A DNA stretch of 64,000 nucleotides from Haloarcula sp. CBA1129. Lineage in GTDB: Archaea > Halobacteriota > Halobacteria > Halobacteriales > Haloarculaceae. The DNA is taken from contig NZ_RKSM01000003.1 of the NCBI RefSeq assembly GCF_008729015.1, positions 124,001-188,000 of the forward strand. Reading direction: 5' to 3'. The notes beneath the pieces were generated by a model. The model searched no databases, was not told the origin of the DNA, and worked only from the letters and a program-made list of their open reading frames with translations. The translations under genes and the position numbers were made by a program. This document shows, in pieces, positions 8,491 to 17,382 of the stretch. The first letter of the stretch is position 1; each line of letters opens with the position of its first letter.

Positions 8491-10236
8491 TCAGAACAGT
8501 CCCGAAATGTTGCCGTCTTCGTCGATGTCCATGTCGGCGGCGGCCGGTCGGGCCGGCAGACCGGGCATAGTTAGCGCGTCGGCCGTGAGAGCGACGAGGA
8601 AGCCCGCGCCGGCGGACGGGTATACCTCACTGATTTCGAGTTCCCAGCCCTCCGGCGCACCCTTCTGGCTCGCGTCGTCGCTCAGCGAGTGGAACGTCTT
8701 GGACATGACGACGGGGTAGTCGTCGAAGTCGAGTTCGTTCATCTGCTCGATGTCGTCGAGCGCGCCACCGGTGTATTTCACGTCGTCAGCGCCGTAAATC
8801 TCGGTCGCGACGGTGCGGATCTTCTCTTTGATACTGTCGTCGTCATCGTACAGCATCCTGAAGTCCGCCTCGTCGCTCTCCTCGGTCGCCTCGATGACGT
8901 TCTCCGCGAGATCGACGCCGCCCTCGCTGCCGTCCGAGAACACGTTCGACTCCGCGGCACGAACGCCGAGATCCTCTCGGCAGTGGTCCAGCACTGCCTG
9001 AATTTCCTCATCGGAGTCGTCCGGGAAGCGGTTGACGGAGACGACGACCGGGACACCGAACTTCTGGAGGTTCGTCGCGTGCTTGTCGAGGTTCGAGAAG
9101 CCTGCTTCGACAGCTTCGACCCCTGCCGCGTCGATTTCATCGTAGTCGACCGGCCACTGGTCCAGTCCGTGGTATTTGAGTGCACGGACCGACGCTACCA
9201 GCACGACGGCGTTCGGCGTCATCTCGCCTTTGCGACAGACCACGTCCATGAACTTCTCGGCCCCGAGATCAGAGCCGAAGCCGGCCTCGGTGACGAGGTA
9301 GTCGCCCATGCCGAAGGCGGTCTTGTCAGCGACGAGTGAGTTCGTCCCGTGGGCGATGTTCGCGAACGGCCCGCCGTGGACCAGCGCCGGCGTCCCCTCG
9401 ATGGTCTGGACGACGTTCGGCTTGATGGCGTCACGGAGCAACATCGTGGCCGGGCCAGTTGCCTCGATATCGTCGACCGTGACCGGGTCGCCGTCCTCGT
9501 CGTAGGCGACGATGATGCGACTGACTCGCTCCTTGAGGTCTCCCAAGTCGCTCGCCAGACACAGCACGGCCATCAGTTCTGAGGCGGCGGTAAGGAGGAA
9601 GCTGTTCTCCCGCGGCGTCCCACCGGTTTTGCCGCCGAGACCGACGACGGTTTCTCGGAGCGCACGGTCGTTCATGTCGATAGCCCGTGGCCACGAGACG
9701 TTGTTGATGTCGATATCCAGCTCGTCACCCTGCGAGATTTTCGCATCGAGCATCGCCGCGATGAGGTTGTGCGCGGAGGTGAGAGCGTGGAGGTCGCCGG
9801 TAAAGTGGAGGTTGATATCCTCCATCGGAAGGACCTGTGACCGGCCGCCGCCTGCCGCACCGCCTTTGACCCCGAATACTGGGCCGAGAGAGGGTTCTCG
9901 GATGGCGATCATCGCTTCCTCGCCGACGTGGTTGAGCGTCTGCCCGAGACCGACAGTCGTTACCGTCTTGCCCTCGCCTTTCGGCGTCGGCGTCATCCCG
10001 GTTACCAGAACGAGGTTCTGCTCCTTGTCTTTGGCCTGTTCACGGAGGCGTTCGATGGCGTGGTGTTTGACTTTCGCGGTGTATTCGCCGAAGTACTGGA
10101 GGTCGTCGAGGCCGAGTCCCCACGGCTCGACCAGTTCCCAGATCGGCTCCATGTCGGTCGACTGGGCGATGTCGTAGTCCGTCGGGATCGGCTCCTGTGT
10201 CTCTTCGCTCGCGGATTGCTCATCCTGTGAAGACAT
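8491..10236 (-). CDS. fhs: Formate-tetrahydrofolate ligase
   Basis: A 581-residue cytosolic enzyme joining formate and THF to 10-formyl-THF with ATP, or running in reverse to release formate and make ATP. It has the family P-loop PTPKGEGKTVTTVG near residues 75-88, the block GGAAGGGRSQVLPMEDINLH, and the family C-terminal region. The acidic leader MSSQDEQSASEE is halophile-like, and ATG 10236 is preferred because the sequence upstream is basic. It sits tail-to-tail with the FchA-type gene and head-to-head with folC-folP, placing both ends of formyl-THF metabolism together. In a demethylation pathway the reverse direction would feed the formate dehydrogenase near 58-61 kb. Confidence 0.95.
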   Translation of the reverse strand: MSSQDEQSASEETQEPIPTDYDIAQSTDMEPIWELVEPWGLGLDDLQYFGEYTAKVKHHAIERLREQAKDKEQNLVLVTGMTPTPKGEGKTVTTVGLGQTLNHVGEEAMIAIREPSLGPVFGVKGGAAGGGRSQVLPMEDINLHFTGDLHALTSAHNLIAAMLDAKISQGDELDIDINNVSWPRAIDMNDRALRETVVGLGGKTGGTPRENSFLLTAASELMAVLCLASDLGDLKERVSRIIVAYDEDGDPVTVDDIEATGPATMLLRDAIKPNVVQTIEGTPALVHGGPFANIAHGTNSLVADKTAFGMGDYLVTEAGFGSDLGAEKFMDVVCRKGEMTPNAVVLVASVRALKYHGLDQWPVDYDEIDAAGVEAVEAGFSNLDKHATNLQKFGVPVVVSVNRFPDDSDEEIQAVLDHCREDLGVRAAESNVFSDGSEGGVDLAENVIEATEESDEADFRMLYDDDDSIKEKIRTVATEIYGADDVKYTGGALDDIEQMNELDFDDYPVVMSKTFHSLSDDASQKGAPEGWELEISEVYPSAGAGFLVALTADALTMPGLPARPAAADMDIDEDGNISGLF

Positions 10237-10561
10237 CTCGACTAGCCCTTCCCTACACCGTCGTAATAATGTTAGTGAAGCTGATACTATTGGGATAGGA
10301 TGTGTTCGAGACGCCGTTGCAGACCGCGTAAGCCACATCATGTATCTCGTCTTACGAGATTGGTTCCGTGGCCCGACATTGGACTGGACAGCAGCGGCAG
10401 CGACGTCGGGAGCAACGGGATCATTCGACCACTGTCTCCGCGCTGCCACTGAGGCGTTTCCCGCGGATTTCGGCTTGGTGAGGCCGCTTCACTTCGGTAC
10501 GTGCTATCGACGCAGAACGCCGGGCGATAAATTAATCAGGCCGCCGGCGACCAATTATGGT
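10237..10561. promoter_or_regulatory. Divergent promoter region between fhs and folC-folP
   Basis: A 325-bp spacer. A perfect 17-bp palindrome ATCTCGTCTTACGAGAT lies at 10344-10360 (7-bp arms, 3-nt loop). A TATA-like element in CGATAAATTAATC at about 10528-10540 lies just before the folC-folP start. The palindrome is a candidate operator for one or both genes. Confidence 0.4.
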
Positions 10562-12961
10562 ATGAAGTACCACGAGTCGGCGGACTACCTGCAGTCGCTA
10601 CAGCGTCGTCGGCCCAAGTTGGGGACCGATACGACGGCGCGAATGCTCGCGCACCTCGGGGACCCGGACGACAGCTTCGACAGCGTACAGATCGCCGGGT
10701 CGAACGGAAAGGGCAGCACTGCCCGCATGACCGAGAGTGTGCTCAGAGCCGCAGGACTGGACGTTGGTCTGTTCACCTCGCCGGGGTTGAACGGCTTCCG
10801 GGAGCAAATCACGGTCAACGGCGGACGGATACCGAAAGAGCGGGTCACGGAGTTCGTCGAGCAGATCGAGCCCTGTATCGACCAGCTAGCCGCTGAAGAC
10901 GACAAGCCGACGCATTTTGAGGTACTCACCGCGCTTGCGCTCTCTCATTTTGATGTCGAGGATGTCGATGTGGCAGTTCTAGAAGTCGGTATCGGTGGCC
11001 GGTACGACGCTACAAGTGCAGTTGCCCCCGTTGCAAGCGCGGTCACGAGCATCAGTTTAGAACACACCGACCTGCTCGGCGACACAATCGAAGAAATCGC
11101 TCGCGACAAAGCACAGGTCGCACCCCGAGACGCCCCGCTCGTGACGGGGGCAGCCGGCGCTGCCCTCGATGCGATCGAAGAGAGTACCGACACCGTCACC
11201 GTCGGCGGCGAGTCAGCCGACATAACTGCCGTGGAGAACGGCATGCGCTCGGCCGTCGAGAACCGCATCTCACTCACGGGGCCGGACTGGGCGCTCGAAT
11301 CGAATCTCAAATTACTCGGACAGCATCAGGCCGAAAACGCCGGCATCGCCGCGACGCTGGCCCGACAACTCACCGACGTTGACACGGAGACCGTATCGGA
11401 AGGGCTGCGGGCCGCGACCTTGCCGGGCCGGTTCGAAATTCGGTCGACCGACCCGATGGTAGTCCTTGACGGATCCCACAACCCCGGTGCGATGGAGACG
11501 CTGACAACACTTATCGAGCGGTACGAGTACGACGACCTCCACGTAGTCTTCGCCGCGATGCGGGACAAGGAGTACGAGCAGATGATCGAGACTCTTCCGG
11601 CCATCGAGACGGCGTTCGCCACGCGACCGGGGCTCGACCGAGCGGCGAGCACCAAGTCGCTCGCTGCGGCGTTCGAGGGGCAGGCAGCCCGGGTACAGCA
11701 GGTCGAGTCCGTCCCCGAGGCCACCGAACGTGCAATAGCGGCCGCCGACGCGGACGACTTCGTGCTCGTGGCCGGGTCGCTCTACGCAGTCGCCGAGGCC
11801 CGGGACCGCTGGAGTCGGCTGGTCGTTCCAAAGGAGAACCTGCAACAGACGGCGACGGGAGAGACTGTCAGAGCCGGAAGTGAACCGGAGATCCGAGAGA
11901 AGGTAGTATCGGTCACGCTGCGACGTGATCAGGCGGGCGTGGTAACACAGGTGTTCGAGGACTGCGGCGGCACCTGTGCCCGGTCCTCCGCCGGGATGCC
12001 GGAGAAGCTCGTCGACATGACGCTGTCGGGAACGCTGCGGCAGTTTCACAGGCTCACCGACCGGCTGGCTTCGGCGGGCTTGGGGCTCGGTCGACTCGCC
12101 ACGCAGCTCGAAGCCACGCTGTCCGACAGGTCGTTTCCGCCGCCGTTCGATAGTGAAGCGGCGGCCGTGATGGGTATTCTCAACGTCACGCCCGACAGTT
12201 TCTACGACGGCGGCGAGTACGACCGTCGCGACCTTGCGATCAGCCACGCAGAACAGATGATCGAATCCGGGGCGGATATCGTCGACATCGGCGGCGAAAG
12301 CACGCGTCCCGGAGCAGACCCGGTGGCCGTCGAAACAGAGATTGACCGCGTAGTGCCCGTTATCGAGGCCGTGTCCTCGCTCGGCACGACTGTCTCCGTA
12401 GATACCCGAAAGGCCGCCGTCGCTGACGCGGCGCTGGACGCCGGGGCCGACATTGTCAACGACGTGTCGGGACTATCGGACCCGGAGATGCGGTTCGTGG
12501 TTTCCGACCACGACGCATCTATTATCCTGATGCACAGCCTTTCAGCCCCGGTGGACCCGGGCCGGTCGGTGACTTACGACGATGTCGTTGAGGACGTGCT
12601 TCGGGACCTCACGGAGCAGATACTGCTCGCCGAGCAAGCCGGTATCGACCGCGAGCAGGTTATCGTCGACCCCGGCTGTGGTTTCGGGAAGAACGCTGCC
12701 GAATCGTTCGAACTCGTCGACCGGCTCCATGAGTTCCACGCGCTTGACGGTCCGGTGCTGGTCGGACACTCCCGGAAGTCGATGTTCGCCGACGTGAGCG
12801 ACGCAAGTGCGGACAGGCTGCCGCCGACACTGGCCACGACAACGATGGCCGCTGAACGCGGGGCTGACGCCGTCAGAGTCCACGACGTCCCCGAGAACTA
12901 CGCCGTGCTCAAGACGGTCTCGGCGACGGCGTCTCGACCATCACAGCTTCGACAACAGTGA
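10562..12961 (+). CDS. folCP: Fused folylpolyglutamate synthase / dihydropteroate synthase
   Basis: A 799-residue two-enzyme fusion. Residues about 1-420 are a Mur-ligase-type FolC with P-loop AGSNGKGST (K50) and downstream NPGAMETL, adding glutamates to folates. Residues about 530-799 are FolP, with MGILNVTPDSFYDGG, DIGGESTRPGA, DPGCGFGKN and GHSRKSMF, joining p-aminobenzoate to the pterin. Between them (about 420-530) is a linker with CGGTCARS that matches neither enzyme. Such fusions are known from haloarchaea. ATG 10562 follows a TATA-like element and begins the FolC domain; longer starts upstream are not credible. Its pABA could come from the pabB/pabA-type pair at 49.5-51.6 kb. Confidence 0.93.
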   Translation: MKYHESADYLQSLQRRRPKLGTDTTARMLAHLGDPDDSFDSVQIAGSNGKGSTARMTESVLRAAGLDVGLFTSPGLNGFREQITVNGGRIPKERVTEFVEQIEPCIDQLAAEDDKPTHFEVLTALALSHFDVEDVDVAVLEVGIGGRYDATSAVAPVASAVTSISLEHTDLLGDTIEEIARDKAQVAPRDAPLVTGAAGAALDAIEESTDTVTVGGESADITAVENGMRSAVENRISLTGPDWALESNLKLLGQHQAENAGIAATLARQLTDVDTETVSEGLRAATLPGRFEIRSTDPMVVLDGSHNPGAMETLTTLIERYEYDDLHVVFAAMRDKEYEQMIETLPAIETAFATRPGLDRAASTKSLAAAFEGQAARVQQVESVPEATERAIAAADADDFVLVAGSLYAVAEARDRWSRLVVPKENLQQTATGETVRAGSEPEIREKVVSVTLRRDQAGVVTQVFEDCGGTCARSSAGMPEKLVDMTLSGTLRQFHRLTDRLASAGLGLGRLATQLEATLSDRSFPPPFDSEAAAVMGILNVTPDSFYDGGEYDRRDLAISHAEQMIESGADIVDIGGESTRPGADPVAVETEIDRVVPVIEAVSSLGTTVSVDTRKAAVADAALDAGADIVNDVSGLSDPEMRFVVSDHDASIILMHSLSAPVDPGRSVTYDDVVEDVLRDLTEQILLAEQAGIDREQVIVDPGCGFGKNAAESFELVDRLHEFHALDGPVLVGHSRKSMFADVSDASADRLPPTLATTTMAAERGADAVRVHDVPENYAVLKTVSATASRPSQLRQQ

Positions 12962-12986
12962 TACCGCTGCAGCCCGAACAGTATGT

Positions 12987-13220
12987 ATGGTACAGTTTCC
13001 GGTTCAGCTTGGTTCGGGCCTACTCGAATCTGTCGGGCAGATAGCGGCAGCCGCTGGAACCGTCGTCCTCCTGCTGATACTCGTCGGTCTGGGTGCCTTC
13101 GCGTACAAGAGCCTCGTCGGCGACGGTATCCGCTGGCCCGACGAGCGTGACGAAACGGACCCTGACGATGACGACGGCGTCGTCCAAGGAAGCCGTGAGG
13201 ACGACTGGAAGTACTACTGA
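12987..13220 (+). CDS. Small single-span membrane protein
   Basis: A 77-residue hypothetical protein: one membrane segment at about residues 15-40 (TVVLLLILVGLGAFAYKSL) and a strongly acidic C-terminal tail (DETDPDDDDG) ending WKYY. It lies 25 bp after folC-folP and may be co-transcribed with it. The acidic tail supports a real haloarchaeal gene. I recognise no family. Confidence 0.6.
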   Translation: MVQFPVQLGSGLLESVGQIAAAAGTVVLLLILVGLGAFAYKSLVGDGIRWPDERDETDPDDDDGVVQGSREDDWKYY

Positions 13221-13324
13221 GGACGGAACCACATCTGCTTGCTGTAACTGAATAGCGCCCCGGTGGTGGTGTCGGAGCCGTCACAGAGCACCGCATGGCA
13301 GCAATCGGCGGTGTATCCGCCGTC

Positions 13325-13756
13325 TCAATCGGTACTGCGGTCGTAGGAGTGTTTGAACTCCCAGTGGTACCGACAGTCCGTGCAGGTCGCCCACTCGGGG
13401 ATGTCGAACCGCTCGGGGTGGCGCTGCCCGTGTTCCATCCGGCTCCGACAGACCGGGCAGGTGAGATACAGGAGCGTCATGTCGGCGAACTCCTCGTGAC
13501 TGTACTCGCCGACACACCGCGGACAGTCGATACTGTCACGCGCGTTATGCTGGAAGATTTCTGCTGCACAGCGCGGACATTCGACCGTGGCCGGCGGTCG
13601 ACTCGCCCACCCAATATCGCCGTCGTACGTCGTCGTTGCCGTGTCCATGCTCGACAGTCTGAACTTGTTCGGCCCGCCACTCCGCCGGAGTGGTGCGGCG
13701 ACCCGCTTGCCAGCCGAAACAAGCTTCGAGAGCAGAACTGCGAGCCATCCAGACAC
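13325..13756 (-). CDS. Small zinc-ribbon protein
   Basis: A 143-residue hypothetical protein with three CxxC pairs: CPRC twice and CPVC, followed by CTDC near the end, suggesting two zinc ribbons. The block DGDIGWASRPPATVECPRC looks conserved and functional. I place the start at GTG 13756 because it adds the segment VSGWLAVLLSKLV and lies about 30 bp after a TATA-like TTTAAG at 13783-13790; the alternative is ATG 13648. Its role is unknown; nucleic-acid or protein binding is a guess from the zinc ribbons. Confidence 0.6.
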   Translation of the reverse strand: MSGWLAVLLSKLVSAGKRVAAPLRRSGGPNKFRLSSMDTATTTYDGDIGWASRPPATVECPRCAAEIFQHNARDSIDCPRCVGEYSHEEFADMTLLYLTCPVCRSRMEHGQRHPERFDIPEWATCTDCRYHWEFKHSYDRSTD

Positions 13757-13861
13757 TGTGGTATGGTACGTCTTCTGATGGCTTAAATTTCCGGGCCTGC
13801 CGACGCTGATCCGGTGCTGAGCGGTCGATAGGTTTTCACGGCGACCCACGGTATGTGTCGT

Positions 13862-14470
13862 ATGAGTGTTGACGCAGTTGTCAGCGTCGCGCCGACCGTC
13901 CCGGGACTGGCGGCACCCGTTGTGAATCCCGTCGTGGGACAACTGGACCCAGTCGTTGCCACCGACCTATCGAGGCCACTCCGGGGACTCGTCTCGTTCG
14001 TTCTCGTGCTTGCTTCCGGTGCATTGGTCCTTCGACTGCGACGAAACGACGTCAACAAGGCGATCGATGCAATTTCGGACAGCCCGGCGGTGTCCGTCAT
14101 CTACGGGGTGGCCGGATACATGATAGTCGGTATCGTCGTCCTCTACGGGGCAACAACGCTGGCTCGCCTCAGCCTCGCTGGCGGCATCCTCGTCCGGACG
14201 GGAGTCATCATCAGTACGGTGTTTGCTCTGTTACTCACCGGCTTTGGGTTCCTCGTGGTCGGCACGCTGCTGACCGACATCTTCGACAGCCGCCGCCCAG
14301 CGTACGGGCTCCTCATCGGGGCGTCTCTCAGTGCCGTTACGTGGCTCTTGTTCTCACCCACAGGCAGTGTGGTAGCCAGTCTGGCCATCGCCGCGTTCGG
14401 AATCGGTGGCTCTGTCCGGGTCTGGATACACTCAGAGCGAACGGTCAAGACAGAGATAGAGGCCCGCTAG
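13862..14470 (+). CDS. Multi-span membrane protein of unknown function
   Basis: A 202-residue protein with about five membrane segments, beginning after an N-terminal hydrophilic region that contains RLRRND. It has no transport or enzymatic motif that I can name. The C-terminus (HSERTVKTEIEAR) is cytosolic and charged. It converges with the BCCT carrier gene, 70 bp away, with no sign of joint function. ATG 13862 is favoured; the nearby ATG at 13853 adds only MCR. Confidence 0.6.
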   Translation: MSVDAVVSVAPTVPGLAAPVVNPVVGQLDPVVATDLSRPLRGLVSFVLVLASGALVLRLRRNDVNKAIDAISDSPAVSVIYGVAGYMIVGIVVLYGATTLARLSLAGGILVRTGVIISTVFALLLTGFGFLVVGTLLTDIFDSRRPAYGLLIGASLSAVTWLLFSPTGSVVASLAIAAFGIGGSVRVWIHSERTVKTEIEAR

Positions 14471-14540
14471 CGTGGATTCCCGCCACCTGCGTCGCTCGTG
14501 CGTGTCGATACTTTCGCCTGCACGCTAAAACGAGAGTGCG

Positions 14541-16301
14541 TCAGTCGGTACCCGTCGCCGTGTCGTCACCGCGGTCGGAGATGTCCGTCACCATCTCGTC
14601 GCCAGCGGTCACGACGTCTACGTCCTCCCGTTCGGAGAGGTCCTGAATGGTTTCTGCGAACTCCTCAGACTCGAGTATCTGATACTCGTTGTCGAGCCCC
14701 AGATACACCGTATAGCACATCAGGCACAGGATGAGCGCGAACGGTAGTCCTGTGGTGATAGCGGCCGTCTGGAGCGCCGTCAGGCCCCCACCGATTAGCA
14801 GGATGGACGCGACGAGGCCTTCGGTAAGAGCCCAGAAGATCCGCTGCGTTCGCGGGACGTCGTGCTTACCGCCCGAAGTCAGGTGGTCGATGACCAGTGA
14901 ACCGGAGTCTGACGACGTGACGAAGAACGTGACAACCAGCAGGGTTGCGAGCAGCCCGCTGATGATTCCCAGCGGGAACTGCTCCAGCAGCGCGAACATC
15001 GCGACGGTCTGGCCAACCTCGTTGTAGGTCGCGAGCGCCTGTCCGTTCCCATTTATCGAGTTGAACATGGCGCTACCGCCGAACACCGACAACCAGAGCG
15101 TCGAGAACAGCGACGGAAGGAACAGAACACCTAGGATGAACTCCCGGACGGACCGGCCCTTCGAAATACGCGCGATGAACATCCCCACGAACGGCGACCA
15201 CGCGATCCACCAGCCCCAGTAGAACACAGTCCAAGCGGTTGGCGTCCCGTTGGCCGCTTCGTTGAGCGTGCCGGTAAAGAACCCGAGCGCAAGGATGTTA
15301 CCGAAGTACGCGCCGAGCCCTTCGGTCCACGTCCCGAAGATGTACACCGTCGGGCCGACGATAACGAGGAACCCGAGCAGTGTGAACATCAGATAGAGGT
15401 TGAGCGTACTCAGACGCTTGACACCGCCGTCGAGCCCCGCCGCAACAGAGAGAGTTGCAATGAGCGTGATCCCAGCGATGAGCGCGACCTGCGGCCATGT
15501 TCCCGTCGGAACATTCACCGCGCCGAGCATATCACCACCGACGTATGAGAGGCCTGTGTTGACCTGTGCAACACCGAGCCCCAGCGAGGTTGACAGTCCG
15601 AACAGCGTCGCGAACACCGTCACGAGGTCGATGACGTGACCGGGCCAGCCGTAGATCCGATCACCCAACAGGGGCCAGAATATCGACCGGAAGGTCAGCG
15701 GGAGCCCGCGGTTGAACGAGAAGAACGCGAGACCGAGTCCCACAAGACCGTACACCGCCCACGGGTGGAAGCCCCAGTGGAAGAACGTCTGTGCCATCGC
15801 AGCGGACGCCGCCGCACCGGTTCCGGCCTCGGCTCCGAAGAAGCTGGGTGGGTTCTGGAAGTAGTACAGTGGTTCCGAGACGCTGAAGAACATGAGCCCG
15901 ATGCCCATGCCGGCGCTGAACAGCATTGCCATCCACGAGAAGTCACTGAACTCTTTCTCGGCTTTGACCCCGCCGATTCTGATTTTGCCGTACCTGCTGA
16001 ACGCGAAGTACAGCAAGACGATGATGAACACGTTCACCGCCAGCAGGTAGAACCAGCCGAAAGTGTCCCCGATAGTGTTGAACATCCATGTGTACGCTGA
16101 GGAGGCCGTGTCACCCAACAGTATCGTGATCGCAATGAACAGCGCAATAATCACCAGCGCGACTGGGAAGACCACCGGATGGATGTCGAATCCCGCCGCC
16201 TGAATGTTCGTATCACCGGGCTCCCGGTCGGATTCCGGATGGAACAGTTCGACCTGCAGCCCATCCGACATTTCTCCGGCTTGGTCGTCAGTGTCTGACA
16301 T
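14541..16301 (-). CDS. BCCT-family betaine/choline/carnitine transporter
   Basis: A 586-residue, 12-span secondary carrier. The family glycine motif appears as AGMGIGLMFFSVSEPL, and the signature GWWIAWSPFVGMFIARIS is intact. GMGIG in this position is the form seen in sodium-coupled glycine-betaine carriers, so betaine with Na+ symport is the likely function. A short acidic N-tail and an acidic C-tail (ISDRGDDTATGTD) flank the core. It lies beside the methylated-osmolyte catabolism block and would supply that block as well as act in osmoprotection. Substrate identity is inference. Confidence 0.9.
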   Translation of the reverse strand: MSDTDDQAGEMSDGLQVELFHPESDREPGDTNIQAAGFDIHPVVFPVALVIIALFIAITILLGDTASSAYTWMFNTIGDTFGWFYLLAVNVFIIVLLYFAFSRYGKIRIGGVKAEKEFSDFSWMAMLFSAGMGIGLMFFSVSEPLYYFQNPPSFFGAEAGTGAAASAAMAQTFFHWGFHPWAVYGLVGLGLAFFSFNRGLPLTFRSIFWPLLGDRIYGWPGHVIDLVTVFATLFGLSTSLGLGVAQVNTGLSYVGGDMLGAVNVPTGTWPQVALIAGITLIATLSVAAGLDGGVKRLSTLNLYLMFTLLGFLVIVGPTVYIFGTWTEGLGAYFGNILALGFFTGTLNEAANGTPTAWTVFYWGWWIAWSPFVGMFIARISKGRSVREFILGVLFLPSLFSTLWLSVFGGSAMFNSINGNGQALATYNEVGQTVAMFALLEQFPLGIISGLLATLLVVTFFVTSSDSGSLVIDHLTSGGKHDVPRTQRIFWALTEGLVASILLIGGGLTALQTAAITTGLPFALILCLMCYTVYLGLDNEYQILESEEFAETIQDLSEREDVDVVTAGDEMVTDISDRGDDTATGTD

Positions 16302-16680
16302 ACGTTACCCCTCTCGAACGCGGTCCTGAACTGTGGTGTCTCATTATCGTGGTCGTGTCTGTCATGGTCCGTCGCTACCGACGTGCCAGCGACAACCCGG
16401 CATAGCGCGTCTGCAACGGTCACATCCTGTCTGGCTCACTGTACGCTTCGGCGGGCACGGCGTGCCCACGTCGTTGTTGTCGACGTGCTTATGTGCTATA
16501 CAGTCTCATACTTACCCAATAATGCAACTCTATTAAAACTTCACCTTAAACCCCAGTATATGACGGATTGAGGCGTTTTAGCGTCGTTCCCCGATATAAA
16601 TATAGATTATCTGATGGGTTGAGGTTCCCCGAGGTCGCCGAAGGATGGAAATTTATTCCGGGCATCCGTCTACGGCCAGT
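16302..16680. other. AT-rich intergenic region
   Basis: A 379-bp gap holding the BCCT upstream region (right side of the minus-strand gene) and an AT-rich stretch around 16520-16620. A TATA-like AATTTATT at 16649-16656 lies 27 bp before the ATG at 16681, the spacing for a leaderless transcript. No gene seen. Confidence 0.4.
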
Positions 16681-16842
16681 ATGGGACGACTTCTGGCAAC
16701 GGGCGCGGCCGCAGTGGCGGCGCTGCTGATGGGCATCGGCCTCATCGCGATGACGGTTGGCGACTTTCGACTCGCAGGATTCAGCTTCCTCAGCGCCAGT
16801 CTGATGATCTACATACGCGAGACGCGCCTGATAGACGCGTAG
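16681..16842 (+). CDS. Small two-span membrane protein
   Basis: A 53-residue hydrophobic protein with two membrane segments (about residues 3-24 and 31-45) and a short charged end YIRETRLIDA. ATG 16681 lies 27 bp after a TATA-like element. No family is recognised. Its stop is five bases from the convergent UspA gene. Confidence 0.5.
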   Translation: MGRLLATGAAAVAALLMGIGLIAMTVGDFRLAGFSFLSASLMIYIRETRLIDA

Positions 16843-16847
16843 CGGTG

Positions 16848-17291
16848 TCAAATATCGTTGACGCTCATCCGCTGGCTGATGACCGGAACGCTTGACGTCC
16901 GGACTACCTTATCGGTCGTCCCGCCGAGCAGGTTCCCGAGTTTCCCCCGGAACGCCGAGCCCAAGACGATAGCGTCCATGCCCCTATCCTCGGCGAACTC
17001 GACAATTTCCTCGCTGGGTGCGCCGGACCGGAAGTGCGTCTCGTAGGCGACTCCATGGCTCTCGGCGACGCTGCCCAGTTCCGACAGGACCTCTTCCCCG
17101 TAGTTCCGGTACTCCTCGCGCATCTCCTCCTCATCGTCTCTGAGCGCGAGCGCGCGCGGCGTCCCCGGTAGATCGATTACGTACAATGCATGGATTGTCG
17201 CGCCGAGGGCAGCGGCGAGCTCGATGCCGTGTTCTGCCCCTCTCCGAGCCTCATCGCTGCCGTCATACGGGACGAGTATATGGTCGTACAT
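16848..17291 (-). CDS. UspA-family universal stress protein
   Basis: A 147-residue single-domain Usp. It opens with the family start MYDHILVPYDGSDEA and has the nucleotide-binding block GSAFRGKLGNLLGG followed by the terminal strand VPVISQR, so it is probably the ATP-binding class. Its role is usually stress signalling or binding a partner. The next gene on the strand is threonine dehydratase, with no obvious operon link; a nearby BCCT gene may hint at osmotic stress. Confidence 0.9.
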   Translation of the reverse strand: MYDHILVPYDGSDEARRGAEHGIELAAALGATIHALYVIDLPGTPRALALRDDEEEMREEYRNYGEEVLSELGSVAESHGVAYETHFRSGAPSEEIVEFAEDRGMDAIVLGSAFRGKLGNLLGGTTDKVVRTSSVPVISQRMSVNDI

Positions 17292-17382
17292 GGTACCTGA
17301 CTCATGTGTACTTCCACCACAATCCTGTTATAGGTTTCCCCGCTCATGGCGTCGGTCCGCCTGTCTGAACGCTGGTTCCGGC

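Noticed and set aside
9928-10230. Plus-strand frame opposite formate-THF ligase
   Set aside because: Shadow frame; the minus-strand enzyme explains the sequence.
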